Assembly (NCBI GenBank): GCA_029968055.1 | Contig: JASCNX010000003.1 | Location: forward strand, 124,001-188,000 | DNA: 64,000 nt | Source: Xenophilus aerolatus | GTDB taxonomy: Bacteria; Pseudomonadota; Gammaproteobacteria; Burkholderiales; Burkholderiaceae_C | Direction of reading: 5' to 3' | In this document: in pieces, positions 17,358 through 26,041 of the stretch | How the letters are laid out: each line of letters starts with the position of its first letter | Numbering within the stretch: the first letter of the stretch is position 1 | The notes under the pieces: model-generated | Database searches by the model: none | What the model was told of the DNA's origin: nothing | Seen by the model: only the letters and a program-made list of their open reading frames with translations | Program-made: the position numbers and the translations under genes

Positions 17358-18416
17358 TCAGTCGTCCTCGTGCGCCTGACGCGCCATGCGCCGCTGCGCC
17401 TTCACCCACTGCTTGAGGTAGTCCGCATCGTCCAGCAGGCGCGCCTCGCGCTGCATCTCGCGAATCCCGTTGCTGAGCTTGGCTTGCTCGATGCGCAGGT
17501 GCTCGCCCAGCGTGCCGGGCTTCAGCCGCCCGTGCGGGTTGAGGTGATGGCGGGCCTTGAAGTCGGCCTCCAGTTCGCGCACCTCGCGCTGCAGCGCGGC
17601 GAGCTGGTCGGCCAGCAGGCGGTTGTAGGCGGCCAGCCGATCGGCGGGCAGGCTGCCGGCCTGCGCGGCCCGGCGCGTGTCGGCCTCGGCGATGGACTGC
17701 TGCAACTGCAGCAGGTCGGTGAGCCGCTGCGCGGCATAGGCCTCGTTCACGTGCTGCATCAGCACCGTCTTGCGCTGGCGCTCCTCGGGATCAGGCTCGC
17801 GATCGGGGTGCAGCGCGCTCACGAGCTGGCGGTACACCGCGCGCAGCGACTGCGCCGCTTCGAGCGCCGCGGGCTCCCGCTGCTTCTTGCGGGCTGCGGC
17901 TTCGCGTCGGTGGGCGGCACGCTGCGCGGCGCGGTCGGCCTCGGCAGCGGCCTGCTCGGCCTCGATCCGGCGCAGCAGCGCTTCGGGGTCGTCGGGGTGC
18001 GCCGGCGCCGCGCCGGACGCCGGCACCTCGGGCTCGTGTGCGTAGCGGGCGCGCAGGCTTTCGAGTGCGGCCCGGCGCGTGGCGTCATCCTCGCCCAGCA
18101 GCAGGCTGTCGGCGATGTCGACGATGAGTTCGTGCAGCGCCTTCGCGTCGGTGCGGCCCAGCCGCAGCCCGCCCGACGCCGCATGGTCGAGCCGATCGAG
18201 CAGGGCGATGTGCATCCCGCGGTACTGCGTCAGCAGCGGCAGCACGTCGTGGGCGTAGCGCTGCTCGTAGGCGTCGATGGCCGCCTGCCATTCGGCCAGC
18301 AGCGCGCGCTGGGCGTCGATGCGGCGGTGGAAGGTGTCGAAGGCCTGCTGCTCGGGGTGGGCCGGGGGCGCGTCGGCCGCGACCGGCAGCAGCCGGCGTG
18401 AAGAGGGCGCGGGCAT
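17358..18416 (-). CDS. J-domain-containing protein with central J-like motif
   Basis: 352-residue largely helical protein. A region near residues 190-245 (SLRAVYRQLVSALHPDREPD ... VNEAYAAQRLTDLL) matches helix II, the HPD loop and helix III of J domains, which activate DnaK-type ATPases. Unlike classical DnaJ, the domain is internal, flanked by coiled-coil-prone Ala/Arg/Glu-rich segments (about 140-180 before, 250-345 after). No Gly/Phe or zinc region is present. The N-terminal half (about 20-110) is an unrecognised helical domain. A specific client is not inferable; it is likely a cytosolic DnaK co-chaperone. Confidence 0.82.
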   Translation of the reverse strand: MPAPSSRRLLPVAADAPPAHPEQQAFDTFHRRIDAQRALLAEWQAAIDAYEQRYAHDVLPLLTQYRGMHIALLDRLDHAASGGLRLGRTDAKALHELIVDIADSLLLGEDDATRRAALESLRARYAHEPEVPASGAAPAHPDDPEALLRRIEAEQAAAEADRAAQRAAHRREAAARKKQREPAALEAAQSLRAVYRQLVSALHPDREPDPEERQRKTVLMQHVNEAYAAQRLTDLLQLQQSIAEADTRRAAQAGSLPADRLAAYNRLLADQLAALQREVRELEADFKARHHLNPHGRLKPGTLGEHLRIEQAKLSNGIREMQREARLLDDADYLKQWVKAQRRMARQAHEDD

Positions 18417-18458
18417 CGCCCGATTGTCCAGGGTGGGCGGGCGTGCACCGCGCGGGGC

Positions 18459-19262
18459 TCAATCCCAGACCGGAGCGAGGCCTTCGGGGCTGACCTCGCG
18501 GCCGTTGCGCTCCAGCGTGGCGATCTGCGCCATGTCGTCCGCATCGAGCCGCAGGCCCCGCGCGAGCAGGTTGCTGGACAGGTTCTCGCGTCGCGTCGAG
18601 GACGGGATCACCGCGTAGCCGAGCTGCAGCGCCCAGGCCAGGGCCACCTGCGCCACGGTGGCGTGGTGCTTGTCGGCGATGCGTGCCAGCACCGGGTCCT
18701 TCAGCACCTTGCCGTAGGCCAGTGTCATGTACGAAGTCACGGCAATGCCCTGCGCCTGCAGGAAGGCGGTCAGCGCGCGGTTCTGCAGGTAGGGGCTCAG
18801 TTCGATCTGGTTGGTCGCGATCTCGCCGGCGCCGACGGCGCCGATGGCTTCCCGCGTCAGCGCGATGTTGAAGTTGGAGATGCCGATCTGCCGCGTCAGC
18901 CCCAGGGCCTTCGCCTCTGCCAGGGCCGCCATGTACGCCGGCAGCGCCACGCCGTTGCCGGGCGCCGGCCAATGGATCAGCGTCAGGTCGACATGGTCGG
19001 TGCGCAACTTGTCCAGGCTCTCGCGCAGGCTGGGCACGAGCTTGTCGGCGGCGTAGTTGGCGGTCCAGATCTTGGTGGTCAGGAACAGGTCGCCGCGCGC
19101 AACGCCGCTCTGTGCGATGGCCAGGCCGACCTCGGCCTCGTTGCCGTAGATCTGTGCGGTGTCGACGGCGCGGTAGCCGACGTCCAGCGCGTTGCGGACC
19201 GAGTCGATGGCGGTCTGGCCGGTCAGGCGGAAGGTGCCGACACCGAAGGAAGGGATGGTCAT
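18459..19262 (-). CDS. dkgB: 2,5-diketo-D-gluconate reductase B (aldo/keto reductase)
   Basis: 267-residue NADPH-dependent aldo/keto reductase closely matching E. coli DkgB, which starts with the same IPxFGxGTFRL pattern. Catalytic tetrad: Asp and Tyr in DTAQIYGNE, Lys in LTTKIW, His in LIHWP. The C-terminus carries the NADPH site ([17 protein letters not shown]). It reduces small carbonyls such as methylglyoxal and diketogluconate in relatives. The start at 19262 fits the family; a longer ATG start 36 bases upstream is less likely. Divergent from a LysR gene, which probably regulates it. Confidence 0.93.
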   Translation of the reverse strand: MTIPSFGVGTFRLTGQTAIDSVRNALDVGYRAVDTAQIYGNEAEVGLAIAQSGVARGDLFLTTKIWTANYAADKLVPSLRESLDKLRTDHVDLTLIHWPAPGNGVALPAYMAALAEAKALGLTRQIGISNFNIALTREAIGAVGAGEIATNQIELSPYLQNRALTAFLQAQGIAVTSYMTLAYGKVLKDPVLARIADKHHATVAQVALAWALQLGYAVIPSSTRRENLSSNLLARGLRLDADDMAQIATLERNGREVSPEGLAPVWD

Positions 19263-19321
19263 GGGAGACCCGGGGAGGGTGTGGCGTGGCGATGTCATGG
19301 ACCGCAGTGTGCGCCGCTAAT

Positions 19322-19352
19322 ATTTGTCGATTAAGCCCCTTATCCGTCAAAT
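19322..19352. promoter_or_regulatory. Inverted repeat between dkgB and lysR, candidate LysR operator
   Basis: Arms ATTTGTCGATTAAG and the reverse complement of the right arm (ATTTGACGGATAAG) agree at 11 of 14 positions, separated by three bases. It lies 22 bases upstream of the LysR ATG and 60 bases upstream of dkgB, a usual site for an autoregulated LysR protein. Confidence 0.5.
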
Positions 19353-19373
19353 TCTTTTGATTTCCAATCAAGT

Positions 19374-20276
19374 ATGAAAACCACGCTCGACGAGATGCAG
19401 GCCTTCGTGGCGGTGGTCGATTCAGGCTCGATCACGGCCGCCGCGCAGCAGGTCGGGCTGACCATCTCCGCCACCAGTCGCACCCTGGGGCGGCTGGAAG
19501 ACAAGCTGCAGACCACCCTGCTGCGCCGCACCACCCGGCGGCTGGAGCTGACCGAGGAAGGTGCGGCCTTCCTGCAGCGTGCCCGCGCCATCCTGACGTC
19601 CGTCGAAGACGCCGAGGAGCAGATGGCGGCGCGGCGCATGCGCCCTGTCGGCCGGCTGCGGGTCGATGCGGCCACACCCTTCGTGCTGCACGTGCTGGTG
19701 CCGTTGCTCGCGGATTTCCGCGCGCGCTACCCCGAGGTGGCGCTGGAGCTGCACGCCAGCGAAGGGATCATCGATCTGATCGAGAAGCGCACCGACGTGG
19801 CCTTTCGCATCGGGACACTGAAGGACTCGACCCTGCATGCGCGCCCCATCGGGACCAGCCGCGTGCGGGTGCTGGCGAGCCCGGCCTACCTCGAGCGTCA
19901 CGGCACGCCGACCCGGCCGGCGCAGCTCGGCCAGCACACGCTGCTGGGCTTCACCCAGCCCGAGTCGCTGAACGACTGGCCGCTGCGCGACGCGGATGGC
20001 AACGCGGTGCGCATCCGGCCCACCATGGCCTCGTCCAGCGGCGAGACGCTGCGGCACATGGCCCTGGCGGGCCTGGGCATCGTGTGCCTGTCGGACTTCA
20101 TGACGCGCGAGGATCGGCGCAGCGGCAGGCTGGTTCCGCTGTTCGTGCGGCAGACGCTCGACCAGCGCCAGCCGATCCACGCCGTCTATTACCGCAACAC
20201 CGCGCTGGCCGCGCGCATCACCTGCTTCCTCGACCACGTGGTCCAGGCGCTGGGCCGCAACCCCTTTGGCGAATGA
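19374..20276 (+). CDS. LysR family transcriptional regulator
   Basis: 300-residue regulator: N-terminal winged helix-turn-helix (residues 1-60; VDSGSITAAAQQVGLTISATSRTLGRLE) and a type-2 periplasmic-binding-like effector domain (about 88-295). It belongs to the subgroup often divergent from oxidoreductases (CrgA-like, with FRIGTLKDSTLHARPIG). It shares a promoter region with dkgB, which is the likely target. The inducer is unknown. Confidence 0.92.
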   Translation: MKTTLDEMQAFVAVVDSGSITAAAQQVGLTISATSRTLGRLEDKLQTTLLRRTTRRLELTEEGAAFLQRARAILTSVEDAEEQMAARRMRPVGRLRVDAATPFVLHVLVPLLADFRARYPEVALELHASEGIIDLIEKRTDVAFRIGTLKDSTLHARPIGTSRVRVLASPAYLERHGTPTRPAQLGQHTLLGFTQPESLNDWPLRDADGNAVRIRPTMASSSGETLRHMALAGLGIVCLSDFMTREDRRSGRLVPLFVRQTLDQRQPIHAVYYRNTALAARITCFLDHVVQALGRNPFGE

Positions 20277-20291
20277 GGGCGGCCCGGTCGC

Positions 20292-21212
20292 TCAGGCCGG
20301 CAGGAAGCCCTCGATCGACAGGTAGCGCTCGCCCGTGTCGTAGTTGAAGCCGAGCACCACCGCATCGCCCGGCAGCTCGGGCAGCTTCTGCGCGATGGCG
20401 GCCAGCGTGGCGCCGGAGGAGATGCCGACCAGCATGCCTTCCTCGCGCGCGCAGCGGCGGGCCATCTCGCGCGCGGGCTCGGCGTCGACCTGGATGATGC
20501 CGTCGAGCAGGTCGGTCTTCAGGATCTGCGGCACGAAGCCGGCGCCGATGCCCTGGATCGGGTGCGGCGCGGGGCTGCCGCCCGAGAGCACGGGCGAGGC
20601 GACCGGCTCGACGGCGAAGACCTTCAGCTTCGGCCACTTCTTCTTGAGCACCTGCGCGCAGCCGGTGATGTGGCCGCCGGTGCCCACGCCGGTGATGAGC
20701 ACGTCCACGCCCTCGGGAAAGTCGGCCGCGATCTCCTCGGCGGTGGTGCGCACGTGCACGTCGACGTTGGCAGGGTTGTTGAACTGCTGCGGCATCCACG
20801 CGCCCGGCGTGCTGGCCACGAGTTCCTCGGCGCGCGCGATGGCGCCCTTCATGCCCTTTTCCTTGGGCGTGAGGTCGAAGCTCGCACCATAGGCGAGCAT
20901 CAGGCGGCGGCGCTCGACCGACATCGACTCGGGCATCACCAGCACCAGCTTGTAGCCCTTGACGGCCGCCGCCATCGCCAGGCCGATGCCGGTGTTGCCG
21001 CTGGTCGGTTCGATGATGGTGCCGCCGGGCTTCAGGGCGCCGGACTTCTCGGCGTCCTCGATCATGGCCAGGCCGATGCGGTCCTTGATCGAGCCGCCGG
21101 GGTTGCTGCGCTCGGACTTGATCCACACCTGCTGCGTGGCCGGGCCGAAGAGCTTGTTGATGCGGATGTGCGGCGTGTTGCCGATGGTGTCGAGGACGGT
21201 GCTGGCTTTCAT
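20292..21212 (-). CDS. cysK: Cysteine synthase (O-acetylserine sulfhydrylase)
   Basis: 306-residue PLP enzyme making L-cysteine from O-acetylserine and sulfide. The PLP lysine is K43 in NPGGSIKDR; the substrate loop [11 protein letters not shown] and the phosphate-binding [10 protein letters not shown] are intact, and the C-terminal SSGATLAAI holds the PLP-ring serine. Start ATG with a GGAG site (ccAGGAGacctcgc). CysM is a possible alternative, but [20 protein letters not shown] is CysK-like. Convergent with the upstream LysR gene. Confidence 0.94.
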   Translation of the reverse strand: MKASTVLDTIGNTPHIRINKLFGPATQQVWIKSERSNPGGSIKDRIGLAMIEDAEKSGALKPGGTIIEPTSGNTGIGLAMAAAVKGYKLVLVMPESMSVERRRLMLAYGASFDLTPKEKGMKGAIARAEELVASTPGAWMPQQFNNPANVDVHVRTTAEEIAADFPEGVDVLITGVGTGGHITGCAQVLKKKWPKLKVFAVEPVASPVLSGGSPAPHPIQGIGAGFVPQILKTDLLDGIIQVDAEPAREMARRCAREEGMLVGISSGATLAAIAQKLPELPGDAVVLGFNYDTGERYLSIEGFLPA

Positions 21213-21280
21213 GCGAGGTCTCCTGGCGGGGCGTGGAACGGGGCGGATGCCGGCTATTGTGCGACTTTGCCGCCCCCGCT

Positions 21281-22699
21281 TCAGCCGGGCCGCGCGGGGT
21301 CGCGAGGCCTTGCGCCGTGCCAGGTCAGCAGCGCCGCCGAGGCGTAGGCGGCGCTGCTGACCGCGGCCACGGTCCAGAGCGCGCTGTCCGCATCGCGTGC
21401 CAGCGCGACGGCTGCGCCGGCGAGCGCCACGCCGAGCAGGCTGCCGGTCTGGCGCATCGCGTTCAGCAGGCCCGATGCGATGCCGGCCTGCCCGGCGGGC
21501 ACCTGTTCGAGCGCGCTCGAGAGCATCGGCGCGACCGACGCGGCGTTGCCCAGGCCCATCAGCATCAGTCCGGCATGCACCCATGGCAGGGCGGCGCCCG
21601 CCGTCAGCGCCGACGCGGCCAGCAGGACCGCCAGCGCGGCTGCCGAAAGCGCGCCGACCATCAGGCGCTGCGGCGGGATCCGGCCGCTGAGCCGGTGCGA
21701 CAGCGCGTTGCCTGCGGTGAGGCTGATCGCCATCGGCAGCAGGGCCTGGCCGGCCGCCCGGGCGCTCAGGTGCCGCGCATCCTGCAGATGAATGCTCAGC
21801 GCGAACAGCATCCCGTAGAAGCTGAGATTCAGCAGAACGGCCACGCCCGTCATCGCGGCGAAGGTGCGGTCGCCAAACCAGGCGAGCGGGACCATCGGCT
21901 GCGCCGCACGGCGCTCGGCCATTACGAAAGCGGCCGCCGCCGCGAGCGCCAGCAGCGCCGGCGCCCAGACCTCGACGGCACCGAGCCCGCGCTCGGGCAA
22001 CTCGACCGCCACGAAGCAGGTCGCCGCGAGCGCAACGGCCGATGCGAGCTGCCCGGCGGCATCGAAGGCGCGCGAGCCGTCGCCGCGCCGCCCCTCGATG
22101 AAGACGATGCTCGACAGCAGCGCCGCGAGGCCGAATGGAAGATTGATCAGGAACACGCTGCGCCAGCCCAATGCGTCCACCAGCATCCCGCCCGCGAGCG
22201 GGCCGAGCGCGGCGCCGACCGAGGCGATCAGCGCCCAGGCGGCGACCGCGCGTGCGCGCCCCTGCGGGTCCTCGAAGGTCTGCCGCACCAGCGCGAGCGA
22301 GGCCGGCAGGAAGAGCGCCGCGCCCATGCCCTGGGCGAAGCGGGCCGTGATCAGCGCCCCGGTGCCCGTTGCCATCGCGCACGCGCCCGACGCACCCACG
22401 AACAGCGCCAGCCCCGCCAGATAGACCGTGCGTGCGCCGAGGCGGTCGCTTGCAGCGCCGCCCAGCATGATCAAAGCCGCGAAGCTCAGCGTGTAGGCAT
22501 CGACCACCCACGTGAGCGCCGACACCGGCGCGGCGAAATCGGCGCGGATCGCGGGCAGGGCGAGGTTCACGATGGTGGTGTCCAGCACGACCATGAACAT
22601 GCCTGTGGCGATGACTGCGAGCGCGAGGTGGCGGCGTCTCTCGCTCCTGCGCCCGGCCGGGCGGCAGTCGGCGGCGGGAGGTGCGGCAGTGCAGGACAT
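21281..22699 (-). CDS. MFS transporter, DHA2/QacA-like drug exporter
   Basis: 472-residue major facilitator with up to 14 helices. Motif C-like and family segments are present: [15 protein letters not shown] (helix 1), the helix 2-3 loop [29 protein letters not shown], and [23 protein letters not shown], typical of DHA2 proton-drug antiporters. The start at 22699 has a GGAGCTTCCCG leader. The substrate is unknown. Divergent from a LysR gene, with strong palindromes between them. Confidence 0.92.
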   Translation of the reverse strand: MSCTAAPPAADCRPAGRRSERRRHLALAVIATGMFMVVLDTTIVNLALPAIRADFAAPVSALTWVVDAYTLSFAALIMLGGAASDRLGARTVYLAGLALFVGASGACAMATGTGALITARFAQGMGAALFLPASLALVRQTFEDPQGRARAVAAWALIASVGAALGPLAGGMLVDALGWRSVFLINLPFGLAALLSSIVFIEGRRGDGSRAFDAAGQLASAVALAATCFVAVELPERGLGAVEVWAPALLALAAAAAFVMAERRAAQPMVPLAWFGDRTFAAMTGVAVLLNLSFYGMLFALSIHLQDARHLSARAAGQALLPMAISLTAGNALSHRLSGRIPPQRLMVGALSAAALAVLLAASALTAGAALPWVHAGLMLMGLGNAASVAPMLSSALEQVPAGQAGIASGLLNAMRQTGSLLGVALAGAAVALARDADSALWTVAAVSSAAYASAALLTWHGARPRDPARPG

Positions 22700-22746
22700 C
22701 GGGAAGCTCCTTCGACGTGGAGCAAAAAGTCTAGGCGCTTGATGCG

Positions 22747-22792
22747 ATGCAAAAAAGCAGCGATATTGCATGACACAGATGCAAATTTGCAT
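22747..22792. promoter_or_regulatory. Cluster of ATGCAA/TTGCAT half-sites between MFS and lysR genes
   Basis: Half-sites ATGCAA (22747-22752), TTGCAT (22766-22771) and the perfect 14-base palindrome ATGCAAATTTGCAT (22779-22792) form a set of overlapping inverted repeats in the 119-base divergent gap. Placement and symmetry fit a LysR tetramer site controlling the exporter. Confidence 0.6.
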
Positions 22793-22818
22793 GCATCGGC
22801 ATCGCTTCGGAGCCACCG

Positions 22819-23709
22819 GTGAACTGGGACAACGCCAAATTCTTTCTTGCCGTCGCACGTGCCGGAACGCTGCGAGGCGCCGCAGCGGCGCTGGGGGTGG
22901 ACCAGGCGACTGCCGGCCGGCGGCTCGCCGCGCTCGAAGACGAACTGGCGGCCAAGCTTTTTCTTCGCACCCCGGCACAGCTCGTTCTGACGGCAGCCGG
23001 AGAAGCGCTGGTGCAGCCCGCGGAATCGATGGAGCAGGCTGCCCAGCTGATCGAGCGGCGCGTGGCGGGGCTCGACGCGCAACTGGCCGGGACGATCCGC
23101 ATTGCCACCACCGACTCGCTGGGCCAGCGCTTCGTGCTGCCGGCCATCGCCAAGCTGCGCCGCCAGCATCCCGGCATCGACGTGCACTGCGTCACCTCCA
23201 CCGAGATCGCGAACCTGACGCGGCGCGAGGCCGACCTTGCCATCCGCTCGGTTCGCCCCGATTCGCCCGATCTCGTAGCGCGCCGCATGGGCCAGCTCGA
23301 AAGCGGCCTATATGCATCCCGGGACTACCTGCGCGAACGCGGCGAGCCGCGGCAGGGCGAGGCCTTCGCCGGCCACGACCTGGTCATCTACCAGCTCACG
23401 CCACGTCTGCCGACGCCACAGGCGCTGTGCGGCGAGGCCATCGCGCGCGGCCGCATCGTGTTTCGGGCGTCGTCGATGCAGCTGGTCCACGAGTCGGTGG
23501 CCCGCGGCGTGGGGATCGCCGAAATCCCGCTCTTCCGTGCCGCGGCGGACCGCCGCCTGGTGCGCGTGATGCCGCGTCGGCGCGAACGCTTCGACATCTG
23601 GATGGTCGCGCATGCGGATCTGGTCAGGACGGCGCGCATCCAGGCGCTGATCGCGCTCATCGCCGAAGCATTCGACAGCGAACGCGCCGCCGCATCGCCC
23701 GAGGGATAA
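22819..23709 (+). CDS. LysR family transcriptional regulator
   Basis: 296-residue LysR protein starting at GTG. The helix-turn-helix spans residues 1-60 (NWDNAKFFLAVARAGTLRGAAAALGVDQATAGRRLAALE) and the effector domain about 88-290. The replacement of the usual serine by VDQATAGRR in the recognition helix marks the subgroup whose N-terminus reads NWDDxxxFLAV. Probable regulator of the divergent MFS exporter. Its stop codon lies inside the putative -10 element of rnpB. Confidence 0.9.
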   Translation: MNWDNAKFFLAVARAGTLRGAAAALGVDQATAGRRLAALEDELAAKLFLRTPAQLVLTAAGEALVQPAESMEQAAQLIERRVAGLDAQLAGTIRIATTDSLGQRFVLPAIAKLRRQHPGIDVHCVTSTEIANLTRREADLAIRSVRPDSPDLVARRMGQLESGLYASRDYLRERGEPRQGEAFAGHDLVIYQLTPRLPTPQALCGEAIARGRIVFRASSMQLVHESVARGVGIAEIPLFRAAADRRLVRVMPRRRERFDIWMVAHADLVRTARIQALIALIAEAFDSERAAASPEG

Positions 23710-23710
23710 T
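23705..23710 (+). promoter_or_regulatory. Candidate -10 element of rnpB
   Basis: GATAAT, seven bases before the first base of the predicted RNase P RNA. It overlaps the TAA stop of the upstream LysR gene, so the promoter would be embedded in that coding sequence. No good -35 match was found at normal spacing. Confidence 0.5.
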
Positions 23711-23717
23711 CGCGCCC

Positions 23718-24059
23718 GTGAAGCACGCCAGGCCGCCGCTGGTGCAAGTCTCGAAAGAGCGCACTGGAGGAACGTCCGGACTGCACAGGACAGCGCAGGA
23801 GCTAACGGCTCTCCACCGCGAGGTGAGGATCAGAGCAACAGAGACGAGTCGGTGAAGGGGCAACCCCGATCCGGGTGAAACGGGCAATCTCTGCGCGCAG
23901 CAACACCAAGTAGGCCAGTATTGAGGTGGTTCCGCTGAGCTGGCGGGTAGGTGGCACCGAGCCGTGTGGGCGACCCACGGCCCAGATGAATGGCGGTCAC
24001 GCGGCGGCATCCGCAAGGGCGTCGCCGTGCACAGAATCCGGCGTATCGGCGCGCTTCAC
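23718..24059 (+). ncRNA. rnpB: RNase P RNA, bacterial class A
   Basis: Catalytic RNA that matures tRNA 5' ends. The ends pair as the P1 stem: GTGAAGC at 23718-23724 with GCTTCAC at 24053-24059. Conserved core elements are present: GAGGAACGTCCGGACT near the 5' end (CR-I), GAGGTGAGGATCAGAGCAACAGAGACG in the first third, GAAACGGGCAATCTC and CAGATGAATG in the middle, and ACAGAATCCGGCGTATCGG near the 3' end (CR-V). A T-run follows directly. The length of about 342 bases is normal for class A. Confidence 0.93.
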
Positions 24060-24093
24060 ACTTTTTCTCCGGACGCCAAGCGTCCGCGCCGCC

Positions 24094-24978
24094 CTAGGCG
24101 CTCGCCGCCACCTGCGTCAACGCGCTCATCGCGTCGTCCGGCAAGGTCAGCCGGCCCGCTGCCAGGTTCTCCTGCAGGTGTGCCACCGACGATGTGCCTG
24201 GAATCAGCAGGATGTTGGGCGAGCGCCGCAGCAGCCAGGCCAGTGCGACTTGCATCGGCGTGGCATCCAGCTGGCTCGCCACTTTCGAGAGGGCCGCCGA
24301 CTGCAGCGGCGAGAAGCCGCCCAACGGGAAGAAAGGGACGTACGGCACACCATCGCGGGCGAGCGCATCGATCAGGCCGTCGTCGCTCCGGTGCACGAGG
24401 TTGTACTGGTTCTGGACGCAGGCGATGCGGCAGATGCGCTGGCCGTCGGCGATCTGCCGCGCCGTGACGTTGCTCAGGCCGATGTGGCGGATCAGTCCCT
24501 GCTGCTGCAGTTCCGCCAACGCCGCAAGCGGCTCCTCCAGCGAACCCTCGGCAGGGCCGTGCACGTCGAACATCGCCCGCAGGTTGACCACTTCCAGCTG
24601 ATCGAGGCCCAGATGGCGCAGGTTGTCGTGCACCGCCTGCCGCAACTGCGGCGCCTTGAAGGCAGGCAGCCAGGACGCGTCAGGTCCACGCACTGCGCCC
24701 ACCTTGGTCACGATGACCAGATCGTCGTTGTAGGGATGCAGCGCTTCACGGATCAGCTGGTTCGTGATGTGAGGCCCGTAGAAGTCGCTGGTGTCGATGT
24801 GGTTCACGCCGGCTTCGACCGCTGCCCGCAGCACGGCCAGGGCGGCACGGCGGTCTCGAGGGGGGCCGAAGACACCCGGGCCGGCCAGTTGCATGGCGCC
24901 GTAGCCCAGGCGGCGTACAGGGCGGTGCCCCAGGACGAAAGTCGCGGTGTCGGCGGATGCCGTGGTGGTGGTCGTCAT
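24094..24978 (-). CDS. Aldo/keto reductase, YdbC-like
   Basis: 294-residue oxidoreductase closely resembling E. coli YdbC (also called PdxI, a pyridoxal reductase): shared segments include RLGYGAMQLAGPGVFGPPRD, GVNHIDTSDFYGPH, DASWLPAF and PNILLIPGTSSVAHLQEN. Catalytic Asp and Tyr lie in DTSDFYGPH and Lys in IVTKVG. The usual active-site His position is part of VVNLRAMFD, as in YdbC, so the tetrad is atypical. Divergent from a LysR gene, its likely regulator. The pyridoxal role is inferred from similarity only. Confidence 0.88.
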   Translation of the reverse strand: MTTTTTASADTATFVLGHRPVRRLGYGAMQLAGPGVFGPPRDRRAALAVLRAAVEAGVNHIDTSDFYGPHITNQLIREALHPYNDDLVIVTKVGAVRGPDASWLPAFKAPQLRQAVHDNLRHLGLDQLEVVNLRAMFDVHGPAEGSLEEPLAALAELQQQGLIRHIGLSNVTARQIADGQRICRIACVQNQYNLVHRSDDGLIDALARDGVPYVPFFPLGGFSPLQSAALSKVASQLDATPMQVALAWLLRRSPNILLIPGTSSVAHLQENLAAGRLTLPDDAMSALTQVAASA

Positions 24979-25052
24979 GTCTTGAACCTCTTTTCGATGG
25001 GATGCGGCTCAGTCTAGGCAGCAGCAGATCCGTTGATAAGTCAGCACAATCG

Positions 25053-25065
25053 GCACGGGTCGTGC
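25053..25065. promoter_or_regulatory. Short inverted repeat between ydbC-like gene and lysR
   Basis: GCACG-GGT-CGTGC lies 13 bases upstream of the LysR start in the 100-base divergent gap, where a LysR operator is expected. Short arms make this weak. Confidence 0.3.
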
Positions 25066-25078
25066 AGAAATCAAAACA

Positions 25079-25999
25079 ATGAATGCTGATCTCGGTGATC
25101 TGAATGCTTTCCTGACGGTGGCCGGCGCCAAGGGGTTTCGTGAAGGGGCGCGCGCCAGCGGCGGCAGCGCCTCGGCGCTGAGCCAGGCCGTGCGCCGGCT
25201 GGAAGCGCAGCTCGGCGTGCGCCTGCTGCACCGGACCACCCGCAGCGTGGTCCCGACCGAGGCCGGCCAGCGGCTGCTGGAACGGCTGGGCCCGGCATTG
25301 GGCGAGGTGGCGGCGGCCCTGGACGTCGTCAACGGATTTCGCCACACACCCGCCGGCACCCTGCGCCTGAACGTGCCGATGAGTGCATCGCGCCTGGTGC
25401 TGCCGGCGCTGGTGCCGGCTTTCCTGGAGGCCTTTCCGGACATCCAGCTCGATGTCATCGCCGAGGATGGTTTCGTGGACCTCGTCGCCAGCGGCTGCGA
25501 CGCGGGCATCCGCTATGACGAACGACTGGAACAGGACATGGTGGCCGTGCCCATCGGCCCACGCCGGCAACGCTTCGCCGCGGCCGCGGCACCTACCTAC
25601 CTGGACCGCCGCGGGCGCCCCGACCATCCACGCGACCTGCTGCACCATGCCTGCCTGCGTGGCCGCTTCGCCAGCGGCACCATGCCGCCTTGGGAGTTCG
25701 AGTGCGCCGGGGAGTCTGTCCGGGTGGATCCGGTGGCCCGCATGGTGGTGCGGCTCGGCGCCGCCGCCGACCTGGCGGTCGATGCCGCCATCGGTGGCGC
25801 GGGGGTGGTCTACATGTTCGAGGACTGGCTGCGGCCCCACCTGGACAGCGGTGCGCTGGAGCCGGTGCTGCCGCAATGGTGGCCGAGCTTCTCAGGCCCT
25901 TTTCTGTACTACCCGGGCCGCAAGCTCCTGCCGGGGCCGCTTCGGGCCTTCGTCGACTTCATCCGCACGCGGACGGGTGAGGCCCCGCTCGGCGCATGA
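25079..25999 (+). CDS. LysR family transcriptional regulator
   Basis: 306-residue LysR protein: helix-turn-helix in residues 1-62 (GGSASALSQAVRRLEAQLGVRLLHRTTRSV) and effector domain (about 90-300) with the CrgA-type segment GFVDLVASGCDAGIRYDERLEQDM. It is divergent from the YdbC-like aldo/keto reductase, a frequent pairing for this subgroup, and probably regulates it. The inducer is unknown. Confidence 0.92.
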   Translation: MNADLGDLNAFLTVAGAKGFREGARASGGSASALSQAVRRLEAQLGVRLLHRTTRSVVPTEAGQRLLERLGPALGEVAAALDVVNGFRHTPAGTLRLNVPMSASRLVLPALVPAFLEAFPDIQLDVIAEDGFVDLVASGCDAGIRYDERLEQDMVAVPIGPRRQRFAAAAAPTYLDRRGRPDHPRDLLHHACLRGRFASGTMPPWEFECAGESVRVDPVARMVVRLGAAADLAVDAAIGGAGVVYMFEDWLRPHLDSGALEPVLPQWWPSFSGPFLYYPGRKLLPGPLRAFVDFIRTRTGEAPLGA

Positions 26000-26041
26000 A
26001 TGCAGCGGGTGCCGCATGCCGGCGCATGGGCCGCGGCGGAT

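Noticed and set aside
24070-24086. Hairpin CGGACGC-CAA-GCGTCCG after rnpB as a terminator
   Set aside because: The T-run precedes the stem on the plus strand and no T-run follows on the minus strand, so it does not meet the pattern on either strand.
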